From: Caproiciproducens galactitolivorans
GTDB lineage: Bacteria > Bacillota > Clostridia > Oscillospirales > Acutalibacteraceae
NCBI RefSeq assembly: GCF_004768785.1
Contig: NZ_SRMQ01000005.1
Coordinates: 85,012 to 149,011 of the forward strand
DNA: 64,000 bases
Direction of reading: 5' to 3'
A program made the position numbers and the translations under genes. Numbering within the stretch: position 1 is the first letter of the stretch; each line of letters opens with the position of its first letter. The notes beneath the pieces were generated by a model, which saw only the letters and a list, made by a program, of their open reading frames with translations, did no database searches and was not told the DNA's origin. Shown here piece by piece: positions 17,991 to 25,145 of this stretch.

Positions 17991-18578
17991 TCAAAAAGGC
18001 TTTTCTGTTTTCATTAATATAAACTCCACTTTTCCGATAATATATCGCTGGTCAATCATGCCAACATCGCTGGAACGGCTGTCGTCGGAAATCTTGCGGT
18101 TATCCCCCAGCACAAAAACATGCCCCGGAGGAACGGTCTGCGGGAAGGAAATATCGTATTGATTTTTCGTGATACCGTTTTCTATGTAAGCGGATTCGTC
18201 CAGCGGAACGCCGTTTACCGACACGACTCCTGTATTAAAATCAATATCGACGGTTTGCCCTTCGGTGGCAATCACCCTTTTGATAAGGGTTTCGTCACGG
18301 GAGGTAGCGCGTCTGTCCACCACCACAATATCGCCGCGGGTAAGCTTCCTGTCGGTGCAAGAAACCAGAACTTTATAACCGTTTTTCAGATTCGGCATCA
18401 TGGAGGGACCGTTAACGGTGATGACCCGGAAGAGAAAGGTAAAGATAACGATAATGATAACCAGCGCCGGAATCAGCGCCTCCACCCATTCGTAGCAGCT
18501 TAAAGTGAAGTTGTTTTTAGACGGTTCGGCAGGTAATTCCGAGGTTATATTCGGATTCAAAAACGCCACCTCTTTCAA
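17991..18578 (-). CDS. lepB: Signal peptidase I, copy 2
   Basis: 195 aa with a membrane span at about 34-54, catalytic S59 ('NGPSMMPNL') and K100 ('TLIKRVIA'), and the box E motif 'VLGDNRKISDDSR'. It is the first gene after the rplS terminator and precedes copy 1 in the same direction. Paralogous SipS/SipT-type pairs with partly different substrates are known in Bacillus. Division of labour here is inference. Confidence 0.95.
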   Translation of the reverse strand: MKEVAFLNPNITSELPAEPSKNNFTLSCYEWVEALIPALVIIIVIFTFLFRVITVNGPSMMPNLKNGYKVLVSCTDRKLTRGDIVVVDRRATSRDETLIKRVIATEGQTVDIDFNTGVVSVNGVPLDESAYIENGITKNQYDISFPQTVPPGHVFVLGDNRKISDDSRSSDVGMIDQRYIIGKVEFILMKTEKPF

Positions 18579-18601
18579 GTAAGATCAAGGGGAAAGCAAA
18601 A

Positions 18602-18623
18602 AAGGGACACATACATGTCCCTT
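18602..18623 (-). terminator. Terminator after rplS
   Basis: An 8-bp stem AAGGGACA/TGTCCCTT with a 6-nt loop, followed by TTTTTT on the minus strand, between rplS and the signal-peptidase genes. Confidence 0.75.
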
Positions 18624-18642
18624 AAAATCATGATCAAACGGA

Positions 18643-18987
18643 TTATCTGATCTGCTCTTTTACTTTTGCCGCCTTGCCGACTCTGTCGCGCAGATAGTAG
18701 AGCTTCGCTCTGCGTACACGGCCCTTGCGGACAATTTCTACACCCTTAACATTTGGAGAATGAACCGGGAATACTCTTTCGACACCAACGCCGTAAGAAA
18801 CGCGTCTTACCGTGAAGGTTTCGGAAACGCCGCTGCCCTTGCGAGCGGTAACGGTACCCTCAAAAACCTGAATTCTTTCTCTCTCGCCTTCTCTGATGTT
18901 TACGTTTACCTTTACGGTATCGCCAACTTCAAATTCAGGAATTTCCTTTTTTACGGAATCCTGTGCAATTAATTTCAATGCATCCAT
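18643..18987 (-). CDS. rplS: 50S ribosomal protein L19
   Basis: The 114-aa length is standard. '[16 protein letters not shown]' near the N-terminus, '[16 protein letters not shown]' and '[20 protein letters not shown]' at the end are diagnostic. AAGGAGG precedes the ATG. It has its own promoter, a structured leader and a terminator, so it is monocistronic. Confidence 0.99.
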   Translation of the reverse strand: MDALKLIAQDSVKKEIPEFEVGDTVKVNVNIREGERERIQVFEGTVTARKGSGVSETFTVRRVSYGVGVERVFPVHSPNVKGVEIVRKGRVRRAKLYYLRDRVGKAAKVKEQIR

Positions 18988-19110
18988 GGAATAAATCCTC
19001 CTTATAATTCAGACATTCATGCTGTAGACAGCAGAGGACTGCCCGCTTCAATGTCGCGGTAAAACCGGGCATTGAACCCCACCAATGAAGTACTGGCGGT
19101 ATCCAAATGC
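18988..19110 (-). ncRNA. Structured rplS leader (candidate L19-type leader)
   Basis: The roughly 120-nt 5' leader contains paired arms TTCAATG (19070-19076 on the minus strand) and CATTGAA (19047-19053). CCCG in the intervening loop can pair with CGGG just downstream (19041-19045), giving an H-type pseudoknot. A separate GCTG/CAGC hairpin (19021-19032) lies closer to the gene. Autoregulatory L19 leaders are known in Firmicutes; whether this one belongs to that family needs a covariance search. Confidence 0.5.
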
Positions 19111-19116
19111 CTATAT

Positions 19117-19145
19117 ATCATACCACAATACGCCAAAAAGCGCAA
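19117..19145 (-). promoter_or_regulatory. rplS promoter
   Basis: On the minus strand, TTGCGC (19140-19145), a 17-nt spacer and TATGAT (19117-19122) with a TGn extended -10. Confidence 0.65.
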
Positions 19146-19159
19146 TAACTTTTTTACAG

Positions 19160-19819
19160 TTATACAAAGATTTGAAAATCAGCGTTATAAAGGTTGGTTC
19201 TCTTTATATCCGCATAGAAGTCCAGCTTTAAATAGGTCTTGATCGCGTCGCAAATCAGCAAGGGGTTCACATTCATGTTGCTTCCGGCCGGAAGCACGGT
19301 CTGGATTTCAATAAGCCCCGTTTTCGGTGCGATCTCCGTCTTTCTCAGAAAAGGCTTAATGTCAAGGTCCACGATTCCGCTTTTTGTATGCTTCGGCACG
19401 ATGATATTTTCCTGTTCCAGCATCCCTTTTATTCGGGAAACCGCTTCTTCCGCACAAATATTCTCTGTTTCCAGTTCCATAATAAAGGAAGCATAGGCGA
19501 TTTCGCCCGGCTTCATAACCGGTTCGGTTGCATCAAATACGGGAATATCGTCCGGAAGGGCTGCGTTTAGCCGGCTGATAAGTTCCTCCCGGGTCAGTTC
19601 CGTATCCTCCAGTCGGATATCCATACTCTCCCGTTCCCCCGCAATCCCAAGGGAAAGCGGCAATGCAAAAGTAATAAATGCGTGAGGATTAAATCCCTGC
19701 GTATACCACAGCGGTATTTTCGCCTTATGGATTGCCCGCAGCATACAGCGGTTTAAATCCAGATGTGAAATGAAACGGGCGGTTCCAATCTTCTTAAACC
19801 AGATTCGGACGTTTTTCAA
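19160..19819 (-). CDS. DUF2344/TIGR03936 radical-SAM-associated protein
   Basis: The 219-aa protein matches the small partner of the TIGR03960 radical SAM protein: 'KIGTARFISHLDLNRCMLRA' near the N-terminus and 'WYTQGFNPHAFITFALPLSLG' after it. It has no radical-SAM cysteines. The start is inside the upstream gene: AGGAGG precedes a GTG (19822) and a TTG (19819). I chose the TTG for spacing. The in-frame extension to 19918 lies wholly within the upstream coding region. Fusion of the two families is known in other bacteria; function undefined, with RNA modification proposed. Confidence 0.88.
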   Translation of the reverse strand: MKNVRIWFKKIGTARFISHLDLNRCMLRAIHKAKIPLWYTQGFNPHAFITFALPLSLGIAGERESMDIRLEDTELTREELISRLNAALPDDIPVFDATEPVMKPGEIAYASFIMELETENICAEEAVSRIKGMLEQENIIVPKHTKSGIVDLDIKPFLRKTEIAPKTGLIEIQTVLPAGSNMNVNPLLICDAIKTYLKLDFYADIKRTNLYNADFQIFV

Positions 19820-21650
19820 CACAGATTCCTCCTTTAAAGCAAGCTGCGCCGCAGGAGGAACATTGTTCCCGGCAATTGGGCGTCGTCTGATTGGCATACG
19901 CTCTCTTGCACTCCTCAATCAGAAAAGATTTTTTTACCCCGCAGTCAATATGGTCCCATGGCAGAACCTCGTCAAAGCTTCTTCTACGGTTTGCATAAAA
20001 TGCCGGATCAATCCCGCATTTCCGGAACGCTTCCAGCCATTTCGCAAGGGAAAAACAATCCTGCCAGCCGTCCATTTTGCAACCGATTTTATGCGCTTCC
20101 AGCAGGACGTTGCAAAGGCGGCGGTCTCCGCGCGCAAAAACAGCTTCCAAAAAACTGACATCCGCGTCGTGATAGTTCGGCTCCACTTTGCGAGTTCTTA
20201 CAGAAGAGACCAGATGGCGCTGTTTCCGGTGCAGCGTTTCGATCGTGTCCTGTGGTTCCCATTGGAAGGGTGTAAACGGCTTTGGAACAAAGGAAGAAGC
20301 GCTGACGGTTACCTTCACGCTTTTCCCCTTCGGCTTGTCCGGGTTTTCATAAAAGGCATCCACAACCTTCTGTCCCAGTTCCGCAATGCCCGCGACATCG
20401 TCCATGGTTTCCGTCGGCAGACCGATCATAAAATACAATTTGATCGTGGTCCATCCGCCCTTAAAGGCGGTTTTTACCGTTTTAAGGAGTTCTTCCTCTG
20501 TTACATTTTTATTAATAACATCCCGAAGGCGCTGAGTGCCTGCCTCCGGCGCAAAGGTAAGGCCGCTCCGGCGCACCGACTTGATCTTTGACATCAGCTC
20601 CGTCGAAAAATTGTCAACACGTAAGGAAGGAAGGGACACGCCAGTTTTTTCTTCCTTTGTCCACGTTAAAAGCTGGTTCAGCAATTCATTGATTCGCGAG
20701 TAATCGCTTGTACTAAGCGAGGACAGAGAAATTTCATCGTATCCTGTATTGTCGCAAAGGTCGTGGCATTGTTTATCAATGACGGCGACCGATTTTTCGC
20801 GGAAGGGTCTGTAAAGGAATCCTGCTTGACAGAACCGGCACCCCCGGATACAGCCGCGCAAAACTTCCGCCACCGCCCGGTCGTGGACAATTCCAATATA
20901 GGGAACGACAAATTTGTCCGGGAAATAAGACTTGTCCATATCGATCATAACGCGTTTTCTAATTTTTTCCGGAGCGCCGCATTTAGGAAGAATGGCTTTT
21001 ATGGTGCCGTTGTCGTTATAGGTTACATCATACAGGGAAGGAACATACACGCCTGGAATCTGCGCGGCGGCAATCAGGAATTCTTCTTTGGAGCGGTTTT
21101 CTTTTTTATATCTCCTGTAAAGCTCTATAACTTCACAATCCATCTCTTCCCCTTCGCCAATAAAGAATAAATCAAAAAAGTCGGCGAGGGGTTCGGAATT
21201 GCATGTGCAGGGACCCCCGGCCACCACGAGCGGGGAAAGTCCATGCCGGTCGCTTGCTTTCAGCGGGATTCCCGCCAAATCAAGCATATTTAATACATTC
21301 GTAAAGCTAAGTTCATATTGGAGCGTAAAAGCGATGAAATCAAAGCCGGCAATGCTGTCCCCGCTTTCCAAAGCGTAAAGCGGAACATTGTTTTTCCGCA
21401 TCTGCTCTTCCATATCCATCCACGGCGCAAAAACCCGCTCACACCAGACGTACGGCAGGGTGTTTAATTGGCTGTATAAAATTTTCATTCCTAAATGCGA
21501 CATACCGACTTCGTAAACATCCGGAAAGCAGAAAGCAAAACGAACATCCACCTGATCCGGATTTTTTACAATACTATTCAATTCCCCGCCGACGTAACGG
21601 CCGGGCTTCTGAACATTCGCAAGCATTTTTTCGATCTTCTTTGTAATCAT
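19794..21650 (-). CDS. TIGR03960-family B12-binding-like radical SAM protein
   Basis: The 618-aa protein has an N-terminal cobalamin-binding-like region (about 35-180, 'CFPDVYEVGMSHLGMKILY') and a radical SAM core with C267, C271 and C274 ('RGCIRGCRFCQAG'). Metal- or S-binding cysteines cluster at the C-terminus ('CREQCSSCGAACFKGG'). It is always found with DUF2344, which overlaps its 3' end here by 26 nt. Substrate unknown. The conserved pairing suggests one enzyme in two chains. Confidence 0.92.
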   Translation of the reverse strand: MITKKIEKMLANVQKPGRYVGGELNSIVKNPDQVDVRFAFCFPDVYEVGMSHLGMKILYSQLNTLPYVWCERVFAPWMDMEEQMRKNNVPLYALESGDSIAGFDFIAFTLQYELSFTNVLNMLDLAGIPLKASDRHGLSPLVVAGGPCTCNSEPLADFFDLFFIGEGEEMDCEVIELYRRYKKENRSKEEFLIAAAQIPGVYVPSLYDVTYNDNGTIKAILPKCGAPEKIRKRVMIDMDKSYFPDKFVVPYIGIVHDRAVAEVLRGCIRGCRFCQAGFLYRPFREKSVAVIDKQCHDLCDNTGYDEISLSSLSTSDYSRINELLNQLLTWTKEEKTGVSLPSLRVDNFSTELMSKIKSVRRSGLTFAPEAGTQRLRDVINKNVTEEELLKTVKTAFKGGWTTIKLYFMIGLPTETMDDVAGIAELGQKVVDAFYENPDKPKGKSVKVTVSASSFVPKPFTPFQWEPQDTIETLHRKQRHLVSSVRTRKVEPNYHDADVSFLEAVFARGDRRLCNVLLEAHKIGCKMDGWQDCFSLAKWLEAFRKCGIDPAFYANRRRSFDEVLPWDHIDCGVKKSFLIEECKRAYANQTTPNCREQCSSCGAACFKGGICVEKRPNLV

Positions 21651-21709
21651 CGCAACCTCCGTGCAGCATATGTTTTATTATTATACCGCTCGGAAACAAA
21701 TATTGCAAA

Positions 21710-22309
21710 TCATTCATACCTTCCCTTCTTGAATACCAGGAGGAAGATTAAGTAAATGGATACGGCCAGCAAGGAATAGTTGCCATAGGAATGGAAGAGG
21801 ACTAAAAAACTGACAATTGCAAGAGGCGTTACAACAATGAAAGATACAACAGAAACGATTTTCAACGCCTGATCCGAGCAGTATTTCGCGCAAAGAAGCG
21901 AATAAAGCGCCTGCCCCCCGTCCAGCGGTTCGATTGGCAGCAGATTGAAGGCTGCCAAAACCAGATTGGCGAAAAGAAAAGCCACATGGCTTTTCCTGAA
22001 GATATATAAGAGCATCACACAGGCAAGATTTGCCCACGGGCCGGCAAGAGATATCAGCGCGTCACGCCCGTAACCGCTGGAAAGCAGCGGTGGTTTGACA
22101 ATATCAATTCCAAAGGGCGTAAATTTCATTTCTACGGGCGCGGCGCCGAATGCATGCATTACGAGAATATGGCCTGCTTCGTGAACCGCCGCCGCGAATA
22201 TCCAGAATACTGCCGTATTGCTGGCATCGCACAGCAGAAATGCGGTAAATACGGCCAGAAACAGGAACCCGATGGAAATACGGCAGTTGTGAATTGTAAA
22301 GGAAATCAT
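21710..22309 (-). CDS. spoIVFB: M50 intramembrane metalloprotease, SpoIVFB-like
   Basis: A 199-aa hydrophobic protein with the zinc motif HEAGH (43-47) and the second motif 'NLLPIEPLDGGQ' (D130), plus several membrane spans. This is the core of SpoIVFB, the site-2 protease that activates pro-sigma-K in the mother cell. The short length and absent CBS domain fit. It overlaps the upstream membrane-anchored partner by 4 nt (ATGA). No sigK is visible in the window. Confidence 0.85.
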   Translation of the reverse strand: MISFTIHNCRISIGFLFLAVFTAFLLCDASNTAVFWIFAAAVHEAGHILVMHAFGAAPVEMKFTPFGIDIVKPPLLSSGYGRDALISLAGPWANLACVMLLYIFRKSHVAFLFANLVLAAFNLLPIEPLDGGQALYSLLCAKYCSDQALKIVSVVSFIVVTPLAIVSFLVLFHSYGNYSLLAVSIYLIFLLVFKKGRYE

Positions 22310-22686
22310 CCGGCTTTCGGGGAATCGGAATTTGCCTGCGAGGCCTGCTGGGAAGCTGTGCCGCCCTTAGGCTGTTCACTACTTGCGGACTCTGTGCCGG
22401 ATTTCGGAAGCAAGCTGGTAACCGGCGGGAAAAACTCCACGACGGTATGTTTCACGTTTTCAATATCCTCTTCGGCTACGATCGAATTATTAAGAGTTTG
22501 CTGATACCAGCTTTTTACAACCATATACGCATTTCCGCCGATCAGCCGTACGAATACTACCGTCAGCAAAATGATGGAGCATACGGTGATCTGGATGATG
22601 GTTAAAAGGCGAGTGCTGATAATTCTTTCTTTTTTCGTAAGCCTTTCCTGTCTATTTGCGGAACTTTTTTGATGATATTCACCCAA
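22306..22686 (-). CDS. Single-span membrane protein upstream of spoIVFB; SpoIVFA-like but lacking the LytM domain
   Basis: The 126-aa protein starts at TTG (22686), preceded by AAAGGAGGAAG. It has a basic N-terminus, one membrane span (about 27-49), a short folded-looking stretch (about 50-90) and a Ser/Gln/Gly-rich low-complexity tail. In Bacillus the gene before spoIVFB encodes SpoIVFA (264 aa), which has the same topology plus a C-terminal LytM domain cut by SpoIVB/CtpB. Here that domain is absent. The 4-nt overlap with spoIVFB supports joint function. Homology to SpoIVFA is inferred from position and topology, not sequence. Confidence 0.65.
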   Translation of the reverse strand: MGEYHQKSSANRQERLTKKERIISTRLLTIIQITVCSIILLTVVFVRLIGGNAYMVVKSWYQQTLNNSIVAEEDIENVKHTVVEFFPPVTSLLPKSGTESASSEQPKGGTASQQASQANSDSPKAG

Positions 22687-22760
22687 TATTCTTCCTCCTT
22701 TATGATTTTGTCCTCCATAATCATATGAAGGAGGAAGGCGGAAGATGACGGAACAAACAA

Positions 22761-22787
22761 AAAACCGCCGCGGCTGGCGGCGGTTTT
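22761..22787 (-). terminator. Terminator after nfnB
   Basis: An 11-bp GC-rich stem (AAAACCGCCGC with GCGGCGGTTTT), 5-nt loop, and TTTTTT continuing on the minus strand. Confidence 0.9.
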
Positions 22788-22794
22788 AAATGAT

Positions 22795-24201
22795 TTATTT
22801 AGAGTGCTTTGACTGGATATATTTGTCAATGGAGCGCGCAGCCTCTTTTCCGCCGCCCATAGCCAAAATAACCGTTGCGGCGCCGCTGACGGCGTCGCCC
22901 GCGGCATAAACGCCTTCGCGGGTGGTCGCCATTGTTGTGTCGTCTACAACAATGCATCCATGACTGTTTGCTTCCAGGCCCTCCGTGGTTGAACGGATCA
23001 GCGGGTTCGGTGAATTGCCGATCGCCATGACCACACTATCAACCGGGATTTCAAAATTCGATCCTTCCTTGGCAATGGGTCTGCGTCTTCCGGAAGCATC
23101 CGGCTCGCCAAGCTCCATTTCAACGCATTCAATCGCCTTTACCCTGCCGTCATCGTCACCATGGATGGCAATGGGATTGCACAAAAGTTTGAAGATAATT
23201 CCTTCTTCCTTCGCGTGATGAATCTCTTCTTTTCGCGCGGGCATCTGTTCCTCAGCGCGGCGGTAAATAATGTACACGTTTTCCGCGCCCAAGCGCTTCG
23301 CTGTTCTTGCGGCGTCCATTGCAACGTTGCCGCCGCCGACAACCGCGACATTCTTCGGGCGGATAATCGGGGTATCGTATTCATCCAGGTAAGCCTTCAT
23401 CAGGTTTACCCTGGTTAAAAATTCATTGGCGGAATAAGTACCGATCAGGCCTTCGCCGGGAATGTTCATAAAGTTCGGCAGACCCGCGCCGGTTCCAATG
23501 AAAACCGCCTCAAAGCCCATTTCGAACAATTCGTCCACAGAAAGCACCTTGCCCATTACCATGTCGGTTTTAATTTTAACGCCCTTTTCCTTCAGGGCAT
23601 CGATTTCCTTCTGGACAATTTCCTTCGGAAGACGGAACTGCGGAATTCCGTACATCAGTACGCCGCCGGCAGTATGAAGCGCTTCGTACACCGTTACAGA
23701 ATACCCCATGGCAGCCAAGTCGCCGGCACAAGTCAATCCGGCAGGGCCGGCGCCGATTACGGCAACCTTGTGGCCATTGGGCTTTACATCAAACTCCTCC
23801 GGAGCGCCATGCTTCATATGCCAGTCGGCTACATAGCGTTCCAGACGGCCGATGCCGACCGGTTCGCCCTTAATGCCGCGCACGCATTTCTGCTCACATT
23901 GGGACTCCTGCGGGCAAACGCGCCCGCAAACCGCCGGAAGGGAATTTGTTGTCTTAATGATCTGATAAGCGCCTTCCATGTCGCCTTCGGCAACGCGCTG
24001 GATAAATTCGGGGATTCGAACGCCCACGGGGCATCCGCTTACGCAGGGCTTATTTTTGCAATTTAAGCATCTTTTTGCTTCCTCAGCCGCCATTTCATCC
24101 GTATAGCCAAGGGCAACCTCTTCAAAGTTTTTATTGCGTACATTCGGTTCCTGCTCCGGCATCGGAGTCTTTACCGGTGACATATTAGGCATTTTTCGCA
24201 C
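22795..24201 (-). CDS. nfnB: NfnB-like large subunit: electron-bifurcating ferredoxin-NADP oxidoreductase (annotated as glutamate synthase small-chain type)
   Basis: The 468-aa flavoprotein has two N-terminal Fe4S4-type clusters of cysteines (C45, C48, C53, C57; C92, C96, C102, C106), an FAD site 'AVIGAGPAGLTCAGDLAAMG' and an NAD(P) site 'VVGGGNVAMDAARTAKRLG'. Such proteins are often labelled GltD. No glutamate synthase large subunit is present, and the adjacent NfnA-type subunit overlaps it by 17 nt, so NfnAB is the better call. It would couple NADH, reduced ferredoxin and 2 NADP. A sulfide dehydrogenase (SudAB) label is an alternative for the same family. Confidence 0.88.
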   Translation of the reverse strand: MRKMPNMSPVKTPMPEQEPNVRNKNFEEVALGYTDEMAAEEAKRCLNCKNKPCVSGCPVGVRIPEFIQRVAEGDMEGAYQIIKTTNSLPAVCGRVCPQESQCEQKCVRGIKGEPVGIGRLERYVADWHMKHGAPEEFDVKPNGHKVAVIGAGPAGLTCAGDLAAMGYSVTVYEALHTAGGVLMYGIPQFRLPKEIVQKEIDALKEKGVKIKTDMVMGKVLSVDELFEMGFEAVFIGTGAGLPNFMNIPGEGLIGTYSANEFLTRVNLMKAYLDEYDTPIIRPKNVAVVGGGNVAMDAARTAKRLGAENVYIIYRRAEEQMPARKEEIHHAKEEGIIFKLLCNPIAIHGDDDGRVKAIECVEMELGEPDASGRRRPIAKEGSNFEIPVDSVVMAIGNSPNPLIRSTTEGLEANSHGCIVVDDTTMATTREGVYAAGDAVSGAATVILAMGGGKEAARSIDKYIQSKHSK

Positions 24202-25033
24202 CCTCCATTAAACGACAGTTGTATTCGCGTGTTGCTTCTTTTTCCAAATCGAAATATGTTTTCGATCTTTTAATTGCTTCGTCAAAATCGACCTCGTGAC
24301 CGTCAAAATCCGGTCCGTCCACACAGGCAAATTTGGTTTTGCCTCCGACGGTCAGCCGGCAACCGCCGCACATACCGGTGCCGTCGATCATAATAGGGTT
24401 CATGCTGATTAAGGTTTTGATATTGTATTCCTTTGTAAGATTGCAAATCGCACGCATCATGACAAGCGGCCCGATGGCGATTACCAGATCGTATTTCGCG
24501 CCTTCCTCAATGCATTTACGGAGAGCATCGGTAACAAAGCCCTTGTTTCCGTTGGAACCGTCATCCGTGGTAATAATCAGACGGTCGCTTACTGCTTTCA
24601 TTTCCTCTTCCAGGATGATAATATCCTTGCTGCGGAAACCGGCGATCATGTCCACTTTCGCGCCCATGCCGTGCAGGGCCTTTGCCTGCGGATAAGCGAT
24701 TGCGCAGCCGGCACCCCCGCCGACTACGGCTACATTTTTATAGCCTTCCAACTCAGTTGCTTTTCCCAGAGGCCCGATAAAGTCAAGAATCGCGTCGCCT
24801 TCGTTTAACTGGTCAAGCATCAGCGTAGTCTTTCCAACCTTTTGGTAAATGATCGTGACAGTTCCCTTTTCCCGGTCGTAATCCGCCACGGTTAATGGGA
24901 TCCTCTCCCCAAATTCATTTACGCGCAATATAATGAACTGGCCAGCTTTAGCCTTTTTTGCAATGTATGGCGCCTCTACTGCCATCAAAGTCATGGAATC
25001 ATTCAATATGCGCTTTTCGACAATCTTAAACAT
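24185..25033 (-). CDS. nfnA: NfnA-like small subunit, FAD/NAD-binding with 2Fe-2S
   Basis: The 282-aa protein matches the ferredoxin-reductase/PyrK-like fold. FAD-binding 'GERIPLTVADYDREKG' is at about 42-57, NAD-binding 'VAVVGGGAGCAIAYP' at about 101-115, and a 2Fe-2S region carries C222, C225 and C237. Family members of the Nfn type use an aspartate as fourth ligand; D218 in 'MIDGTGMCGGC' is a candidate. First gene of the nfnA-nfnB operon, behind a consensus promoter. Confidence 0.9.
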   Translation of the reverse strand: MFKIVEKRILNDSMTLMAVEAPYIAKKAKAGQFIILRVNEFGERIPLTVADYDREKGTVTIIYQKVGKTTLMLDQLNEGDAILDFIGPLGKATELEGYKNVAVVGGGAGCAIAYPQAKALHGMGAKVDMIAGFRSKDIIILEEEMKAVSDRLIITTDDGSNGNKGFVTDALRKCIEEGAKYDLVIAIGPLVMMRAICNLTKEYNIKTLISMNPIMIDGTGMCGGCRLTVGGKTKFACVDGPDFDGHEVDFDEAIKRSKTYFDLEKEATREYNCRLMEGAKNA

Positions 25034-25072
25034 GAATACACTTCCTTACTTTCAGAGTTCAGATATACCTTT

Positions 25073-25101
25073 ATTATAAAGGGTTACACCAGATTTATCA
25101 A
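25073..25101 (-). promoter_or_regulatory. nfnAB promoter
   Basis: On the minus strand, TTGATA (25096-25101), a 17-nt spacer and TATAAT (25073-25078), about 40 nt upstream of nfnA. Confidence 0.75.
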
Positions 25102-25106
25102 TAAAA

Positions 25107-25137
25107 AAATGATCCGGTTATTTTAACCGAATCATTT
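25107..25137 (-). terminator. Terminator after spoIVA
   Basis: A 14-bp stem with one G-U pair and a 3-nt loop (25107-25120 with 25124-25137). On the minus strand it runs into TTTTTTT. Confidence 0.8.
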
Positions 25138-25145
25138 AATCTATT

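Noticed and set aside
22602..22907. 101-codon minus-strand frame over the nfnB terminator
   Set aside because: It crosses a strong terminator hairpin and overlaps both neighbouring genes in other frames, with no ribosome binding site.
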